64,000 nucleotides of DNA from Coniochaeta sp. PMI_546 (lineage: Eukaryota; Ascomycota; Sordariomycetes; Coniochaetales; Coniochaetaceae), in assembly GCA_021432605.1 (NCBI GenBank), contig MU271149.1, forward strand, positions 1,860,001 through 1,924,000, given 5' to 3'. Below are positions 32,311-45,285 of this stretch, in pieces. How positions within the stretch are numbered: position 1 is the first letter of the stretch; every line of letters starts with the position of its first letter. The notes under the pieces are model-generated. The model searched no databases, was not told where the DNA came from, and saw only the letters and a program-made list of their open reading frames with translations. The position numbers were made by a program, and so were the translations under genes.

Positions 32311-33675
32311 TCACGCCCTTAAGCCCCCCTTCTTTCTAAACACAAAATACCGAGAAGACGAGTACAGCACCGACCCAGCAGCCAAGAACACGCCCGTGAA
32401 CACAATCATGGGCACCCAGTTCGACCTGCCCAGTATGGCGCCCGCAATCGGCGTCCCGACCAACACAGCCACGCCGTTAAACGCGAAACTCATGCCCATC
32501 CGCGCCCCTACCCTCCCCATATCCGGGCTCAGGCTGACGAGCACGCTCGGCGCCAGCCCGACCACGCCGCCGGAGAAGGCCCCGTACAGCAGCGCGAAGA
32601 CGGTCAACCCCCCGAGATCCGCGCAGCCGATCCACCCGAACGCCAGCACGGCGCTGGCCAGGGTGCAGAAGATGGTGGTGTTCAGCGCGCCGTAGCGGTC
32701 GGCCGCGGCGCCCGGTATGACACGGCCGAACACGCTGCCCACGTTGAGGAAGGTGACCAGGTAGGGCGCGAAGGCGGCGTCCGAGACGCCGTGGGCGATG
32801 GTGTACAGCTGGGTGTAAAAGAAGGGCACGTACAGGACCAGGAAGGAGGCGAAGCCGGCGGCGGCGAAGAGCATGAAGGCCGGGTCGGCCAGGGCGGTGC
32901 TGTCGAACAGGGCGCGCTTGGCGGGGGGCGGGACGCGGACGCGCATGAAGGCCACGGGGACGGCGGACAGGGCGAGGACGATGAAGGCGATGACCCTGGT
33001 GGCCCAGCCGAAGCCGAGGGTGGCGGAGAGGCGGGAGAAGATGATGGGGAAGACGATGCCGGCCAGCGGGGAGCCGGTGCTGGCGACGCCGATGGCTAGG
33101 GCGCGGCGCCGGGCGAAGTACTGGGCCAGTATGGCGGTGGAGGGCAGGAAGCTCAGGCCCATGCCGAGGCCGACGCAGACGCCCTGGGCGAGGATGAGCT
33201 GCCAGTACTCGGTCGCCAGGCTCGTCATGAACATGCCGAGGACGATGAGGAAGAGGCCCGCGGTCATGGTGGTGCGGAACCAGCCGCCGTCGTAGAGCGG
33301 GCCGGACAGCAGGCCCAGGACGAGGAGGAGGCTGGCCTGGATGGATCCGATCCAGGATATGGCGGACGAGGAGGTCCGGCCCGCCAGCAAGGTGGTCTCG
33401 TAGTAGGTCTGGTAGACGCCGAAGGTGTTCACCAGCCCCCAGGTGGCGACCATGACGGAGAAGCCGCCGAGGACTTGCAGCCAGGCTTGGAGGCCGCCGT
33501 CAGGGGGTGGTGAGAAGGCGGGGTCTTGCGAGGGAGGGGCTGGATCCGGGGTGGTGTCGTCGCCATCCGGGACTATGACGGTGCTTTGGTCCGTGTCGGA
33601 GGCTGTCCCGGGGAGATCTTGCTCCAGATCTTTCTCGGGGTCCTTTTCAATGTCGTTCTCCGTATTTCTCTCCAT
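32311..33675 (-). CDS. MFS transporter, monocarboxylate (MCT/SLC16-like) type
   Basis: Intronless; I chose the ATG at 33675 (MERNTEND) because the longer frame starts only with TTG; 454 residues. An acidic hydrophilic N-terminus (about 75 residues, with PPDGGLQAW) precedes twelve hydrophobic segments. The DGGLQAWLQVLGGF entry and GVYQTYYETTLL in the first loop are typical of fungal monocarboxylate-permease-like MFS proteins. A GxGxGLSFLP segment lies around helix 4-5. Substrates in this group include monocarboxylates, riboflavin and secondary metabolites; none can be assigned here. Plasma membrane is probable. Confidence 0.9.
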   Translation of the reverse strand: MERNTENDIEKDPEKDLEQDLPGTASDTDQSTVIVPDGDDTTPDPAPPSQDPAFSPPPDGGLQAWLQVLGGFSVMVATWGLVNTFGVYQTYYETTLLAGRTSSSAISWIGSIQASLLLVLGLLSGPLYDGGWFRTTMTAGLFLIVLGMFMTSLATEYWQLILAQGVCVGLGMGLSFLPSTAILAQYFARRRALAIGVASTGSPLAGIVFPIIFSRLSATLGFGWATRVIAFIVLALSAVPVAFMRVRVPPPAKRALFDSTALADPAFMLFAAAGFASFLVLYVPFFYTQLYTIAHGVSDAAFAPYLVTFLNVGSVFGRVIPGAAADRYGALNTTIFCTLASAVLAFGWIGCADLGGLTVFALLYGAFSGGVVGLAPSVLVSLSPDMGRVGARMGMSFAFNGVAVLVGTPIAGAILGRSNWVPMIVFTGVFLAAGSVLYSSSRYFVFRKKGGLRA

Positions 33676-34938
33676 CTTGTCGTATGTGGTGGTGCCAATC
33701 AATGAGAGACTAGACCTGATGTTGAGGTGAGTTGGGACTTGGGAAGTATAAGATATATATCTGATATGTCTGAAGTTGGTGTTGGGGTGCCGAGGCTTGA
33801 ACAGTAGAACTGCTGGACTAGCTGTATGGTCACTTCACGACTTCGGCAGTTAGCACATGGAATGTGGTTCTCGCAGCCAGCACTTTATATATCTCCAACA
33901 TGTCAAGACAGACACCATCGGCCATAAAAGACTCTCGTCAGCAACATCGAGTCGGTGATACTAAACTGGCAGAGAATCAAGTTCCAGGCTCGGGATGCCG
34001 CGGTAGAATATCACAAATGCCATGGTTTTTAACTCCGACCTCTACACGGCTACAACAGTCCTTTATTAATCCGTAGCCCTGCCGAACAAAAGATCGTCAT
34101 TGGGACCAGCTGCCGCTAACTTCCCCTCAGCTCGTCGGGGATAGACCGGCAGAGGCCCTGTTACGTTATGGTTATGGCGTAACTACCACCCGCAAGCGCC
34201 GCGACTTCTCGGTCTTTGGCCATGGCAGCCTGAGGCTGCCAGATATTTTGCTGACAATTAAGCCTGAGCGCCTGAGATTCAGACGAGGTAAAAAAGAATA
34301 GTAATCAAAGCAGCCCTTCCTTCTATCTTAGTGTAACAGTTATAGTCCTCGAAAGTCCCTCTCTATTCGTTCATATGGCGTCTTGGTAGCTTAGCCCTCC
34401 TGTCTTGATATTAGTGCGTATACTTTTGAAAGACGGATATGAAGTGGAAAGAGATGTAGAGTACGTGATAATTTTGACTTGTTAGACATCTCTCTTCTAT
34501 TAAGTGAGCTGGGTGTGCGTCTGCCAGTACCTAATCCCATACGAATGGTCAAAGGTGTCTCCGAGCTCGACCGGCGTTGGTTCCGTGACAGAATACCCCG
34601 TGAGATCGACGTTGAGAGGGCTATGATGGCTCATATCTCGCTGATACTGCGATTACCTGCTCATTCAAGCAGTGTCGTATTATCTACCATATACAGAGAG
34701 AACCGAATCGATCCAAAGTTCCCACCAAACCAACCAATGACATTGGTATTGATGAGAAGGAGTGAACCGCGAAACCGCAAGCCCGTCCCGTTGCACCGTG
34801 ATCCCATCCTTAGCTGTATGTAACTCGTCTCCTTCGCCTGGAAATAAAACATAGATATAGTCCCCATAGATAGCGTCCACCGTCAATTCATCAAACATCA
34901 TTACCACGTCTCGGCCCAAGACTATATTCCTACCATCA
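33676..34938. other. 1.26-kb intergenic region, no supported gene
   Basis: Upstream of the transporter and downstream of the coiled-coil membrane protein. AT-rich words (tataagatatatatc, about 33747) lie some 70 bases before the transporter start, in the place expected of a core promoter on the - strand. Nothing else recognised. Confidence 0.5.
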
Positions 34939-36510
34939 TCACCTCTCATCGTCCCCAGGCGTAGCCGTACTCGGCTCAATGACAATCTGCGGCAGTCTCG
35001 TCAGCCTCAAACTGGGCAGCTGCGGCACCCCGCCGACGCCCCGCGACAGCCTCCTCGTAGATCCCTCAGCCTGCTCTTCCTCCGTCGCCGAAGCCGCCAG
35101 GCCGGCCATCTGCGCCGACAACCTGTGGTTCCGCATCTGCGTCGGACCAGGGTAGTCCGGCGGCGGCTCGTTGTACGGGCTGTTCGCCCCGGACCGCGAC
35201 TCCCGCGAGTGCGCGGGCGTGATCTCTTCCAGGCTGACGTCGTCGTAGCCCGGCGGCGAGTGCGGCGGCATGTCCACGTCTCCTAGATCCGCCTCCGCGG
35301 CGTCGATCATCTCCGGACTGGACCCCGCGCGGGGGGTCGTGGGACCCGAGCCTGCGCGCGACCTGTTGCCCGGGCCGCTGTGCAGGCTGAAGGTGCTGTC
35401 ACCCGTGGTCAAGCCCGGTGACCCGGGCGGGCTGTGGCCCGTGTCGATGCTGATGACCGAGCTGGCGCTCCGGTCTCGCCGGTGGAATAGACTCCCCGGA
35501 CCAGATCCGCTGGCCGACCGAGCCGAAGGCGCGATACTCGCCGCGTCACTGAGCAAGCCCACTCTCTCGCTCTCGTTGCTATTGGCTCTCAGCCTCGTGC
35601 CGTCGGCCCTCACGAGGCCGACCTCGTGATAGCTCACGCTGCTGACGGCCCTCTGCCTCGTCTCCTTGATGCGTTCGTGCTCCCTCCGGAGTTCCTGTAC
35701 CGCCTCGGCCGAGCTAGCCTCCGCATTCTCCCTGGCTCTCCGTCGCAGCTCCTCCAGCGCAACCGCGTCGTTCCTCGCCCTGGCTTCCCGCCGTTGTTGT
35801 CTCCTCTCCTCGCGCTCCTGGATCTGCCGTCTCCTAGCCAGCCGGATCTGGTAGAGCGCCTCCATCTCCTCCTCTCGTAGTGCCTCCTCGTCCTCGGCCG
35901 TGGGCATCTCCACGACCACATCTATCCCGCCTCGCTCGCCCTCTCTGCCTAAGACCTGCTCGTGCTCGTTAGCGTCCATGCGGTAGGCTGGCAGCGTCAT
36001 GACCGAGCGGACAGATGTGTTGCGGTCGACGCCGGCGTCTGTTGTGGATGTTGCGGCTGCCCCTTGCCCGGCGCTGGCAGGATCTCGTAGCGAAGCGCGA
36101 AGGTTATTCCTCGCATCCCTCATGTGGTTGGCGCCGCGGAGCGCCGCGTCGCCGTCATGGTCGGACGGCTGCTGGTAGCGATGCCGGTATTTGGGCACCT
36201 TCCAATCGGTCCATAGTCGTTTTAAGAAAGGGGTCGGTATGTATTTGGGTTTCTGGTGTCGGATGCGGAGGTGTCGAAGCCCGAAGAAGGCGGCTGCGAT
36301 TAGGACTACGGTGGCAGCGACGGCGGCCACGGCCTGGCTGTGTTAGTCCGAGGATTCCGGCACGAGGAACATCGAGGTTTGAGGATTACATACGATTCCT
36401 GATATTGATGGGCCTTTGCCCTGGTCCCTTGTCCTCAGATGTCTCGTTTCCAAGGGTATTGGAGGAGACGAGCCGAAGACGGGTATGGGTATCCGTGTCG
36501 GGACACGCAT
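34939..36510 (-). CDS. Single-pass membrane protein with coiled coil, function unknown
   Basis: Exons 36510-36394 and 36333-34939; 59-bp intron (GTATGT, branch ACTAAC, acceptor CCAG); 503 residues. A second possible acceptor 4 bases upstream would break the frame. A transmembrane segment lies at about 40-58 (AVAAVAATVVLIAAAFFGL), just after the junction, followed by basic residues and KPKYIPTPFLKRLWTDWKVPKY. Residues of about 180-270 form a highly charged Arg/Glu coiled coil. VSYHEVGLVRADGTRLR follows. The last 200 residues are Ser/Pro/Gly-rich and probably disordered. I recognise no catalytic domain. The membrane anchor with a large cytosolic helical tail suggests a scaffold, which is inference. 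Confidence 0.75.
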
Positions 36511-38203
36511 TGTGGAAATATGTCGGTCAGTAGCCAGAGGTGATATATATGTATATACAATAGTGGCCCTCTGTGTTGTGATCGTGCTATGAGGGAGGAG
36601 ACGTAGACTCCCTCATAGCGTACAGCGGAATCGCCGGTTGAAGAGCTCTCGTGAGACGGGAAGTCGGACGGGTTGGAGAGCGAGGCTGGCAGCGGCTACG
36701 GCTCAAGCGCCGTGCTGCTTCGATGGTAGCGGGGGGGTTGAAGACGGTCGACCTAAGAGACGAGCTTGTGTATGAGGTTCACGCAATTATACAGCAATTG
36801 AACAATGATATTCACATTGACAAAGTTCACAAAATGAGGGTATTTGGACAAGGAAAAGTCAGGATTGGCTTGGAGACTGTAGTCGAGATATCTCGTCAGC
36901 AGCTGGAAAGCTGGGACACAACGTGGGTGCCACCAGCAGCGGAGCCAGCCTGCCAGCCAAGACCTGGACCCTGGCATCTAAAAACAGGCGAAGTCACCAG
37001 GGTCCCCCCATGCGACGGCATCTTGGTGACGAACTCTGGGACGCTGACGAAGATGCAAACACTTTGAGGGAGAAGGTAATCTTAAGCCACATCACCAGGG
37101 ATCAAACCCAGACTTGAAGATTCCTACGCTTTTACATGGTCCAATCTGTCAGCCGTATACGGTTCAGTATCCAACCTCGAAGATGGTCAAGTTACAGTCT
37201 CCTCGACCTTGACATGCGCGTCGCTAGTCGGTGGGCGCACATGTCGTTTACCCTACAATACGAAGGTTCCCGCGTGTCGTCGCAACTTCTTTCCGTCATC
37301 CAATAGATGCGCGCCTTGGACCTCATCCCACCTGCTTCCAGGATTTCTCATCTTCCCCTACAACATTGAGAGTCGTCTATACGTACACGTGTATAATGCC
37401 CTCATCTGTGACATCACAGTGCGCCCCAGTTGCAAGATAAGAATAAGGCCATATGCAATTTCAATTGTTTGCTGCCTTCGAGGACAGACGAGGTCTGTTG
37501 CTATATTCGGCGCTCCCTCCTTTTTCCAGTGTATAATGCTTTGTCTGCCTCGTTTCGTCAGCTTCCCGGGAGGCTGGGTCGTCGCCACCTGCATAAGGGA
37601 CATCAGCACTGCCAGTCGGTTCGTACGGCTGTGCCTCGTTTCCTAGGTACTACTTGTACATGAGGTAGTATGGATAGTATCTACTCCAGGCCACCGCGAT
37701 TGAGCATAATTCCTTTTTAAACACACTTTCTAGCTGTGAGACACTTGACTTGTCGTACCTTACAGCTGGCCGAGTCAAATACGACCCCTCTCCGCAACGA
37801 GTCTGAGACACGCTTACTCCGCGAGTCTCGTCGGCGAACCAATCGAGTGGTACACATGTCGTCTGCTGGCCAATCCCCTTGCTGAAGATGAACTCTTTAG
37901 CTCCGAGACTCGCGATGCTAGTGCTGATGCGTTGTAAGTGCACTCAATGATTCGTCTTCCACGGTTCATTGGTACACCATTTTACAACCAAGGCTATACG
38001 GTAGAGCTTAAACTTGGCGGTTTGGGTCTGCGATTGCGATTGCAGTTCTATCATTAATCGCTACCTGTTAACGCTGTTTTTTTCTTCTTCTTTTCTTTCG
38101 TTGCTGCTACAGTTCACACATGTGATGTTGCTGTTCGGACTCCTGTTCGCTCTGGATGATCATCCCCACGATATTATCACGATATCGACCCTATTTCCTT
38201 ATT
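36511..38203. other. 1.7-kb intergenic region
   Basis: Between the coiled-coil membrane protein and the cysteine-rich secreted protein. Frames such as 36651-37067 (+) and 37650-37943 (-) are open but carry no recognised motif; the latter lacks an ATG at its start. Confidence 0.5.
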
Positions 38204-38527
38204 TCAGCGACAGTGACCGATGACGCTCGTCTCGTTCAGCCATTTGCAGCAGTCCTTGAATGTCTGGCGAGTATCGAGCTTTACACCGCAGATCTAGCCA
38301 GCTTGTTAGCCCTTCCATTGCGGAATCTTCCCTCGATCTCTCGAGTCTCTTACGTTGTCCTGTGTTCTGAGTCCCATGTTCCTGCAACACGTCGCAGTCT
38401 CGTCATCCATGAGACTGCCGTCGACAGAGTTCATGCAGATGCAGTCGTTTGGCTTCAGCTTCCATCCGCACGAGGCGAAGCTGTCGTGGACCAAGGCGAG
38501 AGATGCGATTACGATCGACGCTTTCAT
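38204..38527 (-). CDS. Small secreted cysteine-rich protein, effector-like
   Basis: Exons 38527-38354 and 38293-38204, with a 60-bp intron (GTAAGA donor, branch GCTAAC, acceptor CTAG) in phase 0; 87 residues. Residues 1-18 are a signal peptide (MKASIVIASLALVHDSFA). The mature part of about 69 residues has nine cysteines in the order C, CxC, CC, C, CC, C. The CC pairs fall in ATCCRNMG (exon 1) and KDCCKWLN (exon 2), and the protein ends in HCR. The splice recovers a well-spaced Cys pattern from two short frames, which is strong support for the model. One potential N-glycosylation site (NET). Secreted proteins like this are often effectors or antimicrobial proteins; the family is not recognised. 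Confidence 0.72.
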
Positions 38528-39214
38528 GATTGTCGCTCTCGAAGGGCAGGTCTGGAGGGATGATACTGATTCACCGCGGCCCTGTTGGGTTCAGGCATAG
38601 CCTGCAGGCAAGGAGGCTTCCGTCATAAATATGGATGGGCGACAGAAGCGAAATGACTCTGGCTCTCCCTTGGAGAAGCCTCAATCAATCCGCAAAACAG
38701 TCTCAAATGCGAGTAGACGTCTGCAGCACTAGTCAGGGAGATGAATTGCAGCTGTCATATTGGCGATATAGATGGATACTACTCTACTCTACCACCTTGC
38801 CGCAGCAATGAGTATGATACTGGACTTCAGGAACAACCAACAGTGTTACACGGCCAACACCGCTTTGACATATGTTTGACTGTCACAATTCAGCCTGAAG
38901 TGGTTTTTCCTGTGAGGAGGAGGTCCTCTATATGGAAGCATGGCAGAGGCTTACGCAGTCTGATAGCACCTGATTTTGGCTCTAACTCAGACATCTACCG
39001 ATGAAGTGCTGGGACTCTACACCGTCAGGCACCATTTACCAGGTCTTCCGTCTATGCAAGGGGGACGTACCCGGGTTTCCCAGCAGGCCCGGCTACCAAA
39101 ACGAGCTTCATCTCCACACATCGTGGGCATCGCGAGTCATGCTATGTATACCGCAGCAGACCACCTCTTTCCATCAGCGACTCACGTCTACGACAGGTGC
39201 TCAACGCCTGTAAG
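38528..39214. other. Intergenic region
   Basis: About 690 bases between the secreted-protein start and tRNA-Asp. No gene seen. Confidence 0.55.
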
Positions 39215-39308
39215 TCTTCCGTAGTATAGTGGTTAGTATATGAGCTTGTCATCCGCCATCCGGTAGTAGCATTCGCTCGGGACCCGGGTTCAATTCCCGG
39301 CGGGAGAG
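39215..39308 (+). tRNA. tRNA-Asp(GTC) with intron
   Basis: The acceptor stem pairs 39215-39221 (tcttccg) with 39301-39307 (cgggaga), with one G-T pair and discriminator G at 39308. The anticodon stem tgagc/gctcg encloses the loop with GTC at 39248-39250. An intron of 22 bases (39252-39273) follows position 37. The T arm is ccggg-ttcaatt-cccgg. A and B boxes are intact, and T runs follow from about 39319. Confidence 0.93.
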
Positions 39309-39559
39309 TTCGTTCAGATCTTTTGCTTCTTTCACTTTTTTGCAATATGCTTTCAGGGGAGATCGAGTGGGAGAAGACAGCAGTAGAGCTGTCGGTCGTG
39401 GACATCATTAAACATGACTATAACCGCGGAAGTATCTGGAAGACACATTGATTGGCAAGGTTTGATGAGGTGTCCCAGGAAGTGAACGGCTTTGTCCAGC
39501 ACAAGAAGATTTGCTGGACGTGAGCGAGTCATGTCCCACAACTCCTCGATGCAAAAATA

Positions 39560-39631
39560 TGATCTTGGCAGGGGTCGAACCTGCAACCTCCTGATTCGTA
39601 GTCAGACGCTCTGCCATTGAGCCACAAGACC
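39560..39631 (-). tRNA. tRNA-Arg(ACG)
   Basis: 72 bases without intron. The acceptor stem GGTCTTG pairs with CAAGATC and the discriminator is A. The anticodon loop CTACGAA gives ACG (read ICG after editing). The B box is GGTTCGACCCC. A T5 terminator lies just downstream (39553-39557 on the + strand as A5). It points toward tRNA-Asp, with 251 bases between them. Confidence 0.93.
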
Positions 39632-39876
39632 TGTGGAGATGGACGAGGAAGTTGTCGTCTCCATGTGTGGTCGGCAGGTAGCGCTGGCTTAAGACGCCCG
39701 TCGTGTCTGCCAAGGAACAAGCTACCAGTAGAACGATGATTTTATCTACCTGACTCCTAAATCAGCTAATACAGGGTACTCAATTTATTCATCACATAAT
39801 CAAAAGCTTTTCCAAGGCAGAATGGCAACCGCCCGAACACACTGGTCTCTTTTCAAGTCCCCCCCTAGCTCCCAGC

Positions 39877-41024
<1,148 letters not shown>

Positions 41025-42611
41025 GGTTGCTGCTCAATTGACTCTCCAAAACGCGAGGTTTTCAACAATGCCCTGACTTATTTGTCGAGAAAAAGCTCAA
41101 CAGGCCGTTTCGCATGAACCCCGGCATCTCCAGCTTTTCGGTCACGCTAGGTCCGGGGTCGGAGGTTCGATTTCAGGTACGTACCGAACGCTCGGGTCCT
41201 TCCGACGAGAACAACGGCTGCTGATTCGATAGCGTGGATAGTGGGGTGCAAGCTGGTTCAAGCTGGTCCAAGCTGCGAAAGCTTCATGCAGGGAAAATGC
41301 AGCTTCATATTTCAGCATGAAACATCGGACGAACATGATGGAGGAGGTAGAGGAGCCTCAAATATGGACCAAAACTCACGGGGGTGGTCCTCATGCTTGA
41401 TCTCTTGTGAATGCAGTAATGATACCCTGACTTGTGAGTTTTGACCCTGAGAGAATACTCGTCAGTAGTTAGAAAGAGACACATATAGTTCAAGTCGAGT
41501 GCACATGTCGTTTGTTGGGAGCGATCCAGGAGCTTCGCATGAAGAACCACATTCGAAACTGCGTCAGAGATTCTCTTCCTGGAAGCGCGGATCTTCACCA
41601 CCGAGCGTGAGATTCCTGTGAACAGAACATTGCGTTATATCTGTGCTTGATTAAATCTCGAGTATTGAGAGAGGGTATCGTGCCACGAGCTAGTCGAGCA
41701 GCACTGGTGCCTTTTGAGATACCTCAGGTTCCTTGGGATCCGAGGTCCCACGGCCAGAAGCAACCTGGAACATATCTTACTGCACTGCTGTGGTCATGCA
41801 GTGAAACCAGATACAAGCGTCCCAGCGTAGATAAGTCAAACACCAAACGGACGAAGTACAGCTTAGGTACAGCTTTACTATAGCAAGAAATATCCGGATC
41901 TTGCTCTTCTTCCTCGATCGTGATTGTTTGGAGTGGAATAAAATCCATTGGCTGCCATGAAACCCCTTTTCTCGCCGTTTGGACACCTGAGCAACTCCTG
42001 CGTCTCCGAGCAGGTCCCCTGAACCCACCATCCGGACCATCCCTAAAGCAACCCTGTTAATTTAATAAATGCATCTTAAATGCCAGACCATGCCCAACCA
42101 ACACTGGACAACGTCTGATGTTTCTTCTTCTTCCCCTCGTCCACTGCTGACGATAAGACATATCCGCCGCGATCTGCAGAATATCTATAAACATTTACTA
42201 GACTTGCAACCTCGTATATCCTTGCTTGGGACGCCGACATACACCCTTTCTCGCAACTTCAAACTTCCTTCACAAGTACAGCCCCACTAAGACGACCTGT
42301 CGAAGTTGACACGGACGACGACAGATTTGTTGAGACGCGGTGAGAGCTCTGGCTCCCGTCGCCAGTCCCGTCTCCGCAGTCCAAGACAACGCGACTATCA
42401 GACGAGGGGAAGCTGCAGCTTATCAACTTGTCAACTGTCATCCCATAAGCTCCTTCCTGTCCTTGACCGCATCGGCGATCGTGACGCGCCGACCCACCAG
42501 TTGTTGGGGCGCTGCTTCCCGGCAACCTGATTTCTCCGGATCGGGGGGCCCAGACCAAGGCTTCCCTTCAAAGAGCTCCGACTAGCACAGCATTCCGACA
42601 CAGCTGCCAAC
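41025..42611. promoter_or_regulatory. 1.6-kb divergent intergenic region
   Basis: Between lys12 and the low-complexity protein gene. Short frames (for example 41724-41948 on -) have no recognised features. It probably holds both promoters and a long 5' leader. Confidence 0.5.
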
Positions 42612-44809
42612 ATGAGCGGCGTCAGGAACCTTCGAGCCATGTTCGAGCAAAAGGGCGACACTAGTCCGCCAGCCGCAGACGACCGCGGAAGATCACCTGG
42701 AGCAGGATCCAGTAAGTTCCATAATAATTGACTTCACCTCCACCTTGATTCACCTCCGCTGCGTCACTTGCATCACATGTCTGTGACCACAGAGCTTAAC
42801 ACGTGAGCTTCGACTCGTGTCTTTCTCCCTTATAAACATCAAGACACTCTGTGCGCTCAGCGGATACTGCTACACTGCCTGATGCGATGCTACTTGTCGA
42901 GTCTTCTTGCCCAAGATACCAATACTGACCTGTCCTCTCATCTGTAGCCGGAACCGAGTCGCCAAGACCAATCTCCAGAATCCGGACCAACTTCATAGCA
43001 ATCGAGAAGGATGGACGCCTAGGCCTGCAGCGAGACACAAGTCGTGATTCAAGCGTCAGCGGTGTATCGACACGAAAACTCAGCGGCGACCTGGAGACCC
43101 CGAGCTTGTCGAGGACAACGTCGCAAGAGAACACCAGTGCCCCTAGAGAAGACAAGAACGAGAAGACCCCTTTGAGGAGAACCAGCCTGAAAGAGCAGCC
43201 CATACCGGAGTCCCCGCGCACCGATTCCGTCACGCAGATGCCGAGTCTACCTCCTCCAAAGTCGCCCAATGGCAAAGTCTTGGCACCACCGATAAATCCG
43301 GACAAGACTGTGGACGAGGAAGAAGTGAATACAAAGATGGCGGTGGGCGGCCCGACGGACAAGTCAGCCGTGACTGGAAATAGCCCAGCACCGTCAAAGA
43401 GCGACGCTTTGAACGGGACGGGCCGAGAGAAGGACAAAGGGAAGGGCAAGGCGGTGGCCAAGGAGCCCTCCAAACCCACAGCCAGCGGAAGCAAGTCGGC
43501 AGGGAAGACACTTGCCCCGGTCAACACAGCCAGCAAAACAGTAACAAAACCTACGAAATCGCCAACCGTCACAAAACCCCTGAAGAGTCCAGCAACGGCT
43601 GCACCGAAGCTTCCCGCCAAGACTCCAGAGAAGAAAGCCGCACATCCGGAAAAGACAACGGCTCCCCGAGCAAGCACGAGCACGACCAAGCCAGCTTCTA
43701 CTTCAACGCCCGGTGCATCGTCAGCCAAGAAGCCACCTCCCCTGCACCCATCACCTGCAAGCACAGGATTCGTGAAACCAAAGGTCAAGTCGCCTACCCG
43801 ACCGGTCAAGCTGCCTCCCGGGCTTACCACACATACCGCCGCCTCAGCCACCAAATTCAACGTCCCTCGAGAGTCTCTGCCCGGTGCCAGCCACAGCGCC
43901 GAAGGGCAAGCTCGTTCCCACAGCCGAGCCAGCATCTCGACCACGGCGACCAGAACAACCGCGGCGGCAACGGCGGGCAAACCCCTCAAGAGGCAAAGCT
44001 CGACGATCAGCCGGCCGAGACCGAGCATTGGACCCCCGCCGAAGCAGCAGTCCAAGGATCACCCGCCTACGAAGAAGGAGGCACATGTCGACGAGGGATT
44101 CCTGGCTAGGATGATGCGCCCTACGGCGGCGTCTGCTTCAAAGACACACGAGAAGACGCCCCTGACGCCTCCGCGGAAGACTGCTGCTGCGCCGGCGGTG
44201 AAGAAGGCGGTGCATAAGCCAGAGACGAAGCATCCGGAGCCGAAGCATTCTGAGGCGAAACATCCGGAGACAAAGCATGCAAAGCCTCTCGCGAAATCGG
44301 TGCAGCCAGCAGCTTCGAGCTCGAGCCATGCTGAGCAGTCTTCTTCTGCAAAGGAGGTAGCCCCGGTAGTGGAGAAGGTCGCAACGGCCGAGGAGGCTGT
44401 AGAGGCGGCAAAGAAGATTGATGGCCCGGCGGATCTGCCTGAGGAGGTCAAGCATGAGGAGAAGAAGGAAGAACCCGCTGCGAAGGAGGTTGCACCTGTC
44501 GCTGAGCACCCCGAGGGCGCGGCGGCGGCGACTGATGCTGCAGAGGAGGCCGAGGCCGGTGTCTCCATCCCTACTACTGAGCAGGAGACCTCGAAACATG
44601 ACATTCCCCCCGAACAAGATGAGGCCGCGCTGGAACAAGAAGCTGCAGAGGAGGCTCCTAGCGAAGCGACCTTGGTCAACGGCTCGAGCGACAAGCCTGT
44701 CGTGCCGGAGCTCGCCGAAGCCATTGACGGGGCTGTCAAGGCGGTAGAGGGAGAGGAGGAGGAGAAGACAGAGGAGGAGACGCCGACGAAGGAACCGGTT
44801 GCGGCATGA
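42612..44809 (+). CDS. Large low-complexity Ser/Pro/Lys/Ala-rich protein
   Basis: Exons 42612-42711 and 42948-44809; 236-bp intron (GTAAGT; branch CTGAC; acceptor TAG); 653 residues. The conserved parts are at the start: MSGVRNLRAMFEQK, and after the junction RPISRIRTNFIAIEKDG. The rest is low complexity: Ser/Pro/Lys/Thr/Ala-rich basic sequence to about residue 430, including a run of Lys-His repeats (KHPE, KHSE, KHPE units, about 44223-44280), then an acidic Glu/Ala-rich tail. Annotated fungal relatives are often called mucin-like, and the short N-terminal motif is reminiscent of actin-patch proteins, but I cannot assign a function. No signal peptide, so 'mucin' would be misleading. A 419-codon antisense frame over the same DNA is a shadow. 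Confidence 0.75.
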
Positions 44810-45285
44810 CAAGGAAAGACGGCATTATGGACAATCTAGTGTATTCTCGTGTAGTCCCTTACTTGATACCTGTCCTAAGCATTTTGTCAAGGAACAAGCT
44901 AAAGCCAGCCCCTTGCCTCTCATTGTGGTGCATTTGGGCATTTGATTCTAGTGTGCGAGGCGAAGGAGTTCTGATACCAGGAGCCTACGTTGAATAAATC
45001 ATTCGAACGGCCACAGGGATACTTCAAACACTACATTTGTACAGGTTCTCCATATCTGTGATGACGCATGGACAATTGACAATTCGGAGCGATGTCATAT
45101 TCAGCCCTCCTTCACATCCTGCTTAACTCCTCCTCGACTCAACAAGGCGATCCTTGTTCAAAATCGCCGGATCTGAAGAGCAAGAACTGCGTTCTCTTCA
45201 TCCTCTGCTATGATACACCGCGCATATCCTACACCATTCCCCCAATCATATCTGCAAGTCACTTCACCACCACATGGAAATCTTC
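44810..45285. other. Convergent intergenic region
   Basis: About 475 bases between convergent stops; nothing seen but expected 3' ends. Confidence 0.55.

Noticed and set aside
37650-37943. 97-codon - strand frame with scattered cysteines as a second secreted protein
   Set aside because: It begins with GTG, has no signal peptide, and no intron links it to the cysteine-rich gene upstream.
39408-39720. Apparent protein frames containing NGRASDYESGGCRFDPC-like sequence
   Set aside because: This is a translation of the tRNA-Arg gene, a well-known annotation artefact.
41130-41200. B-box-like ggttcgatttc as a possible tRNA
   Set aside because: No acceptor, D or anticodon stems can be folded around it.
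42796-44055. 419-codon open frame antisense to the low-complexity protein
   Set aside because: The sense frame has a conserved start, a good intron and a longer open reading frame; the antisense translation is a Gly/Val/Phe-rich shadow.
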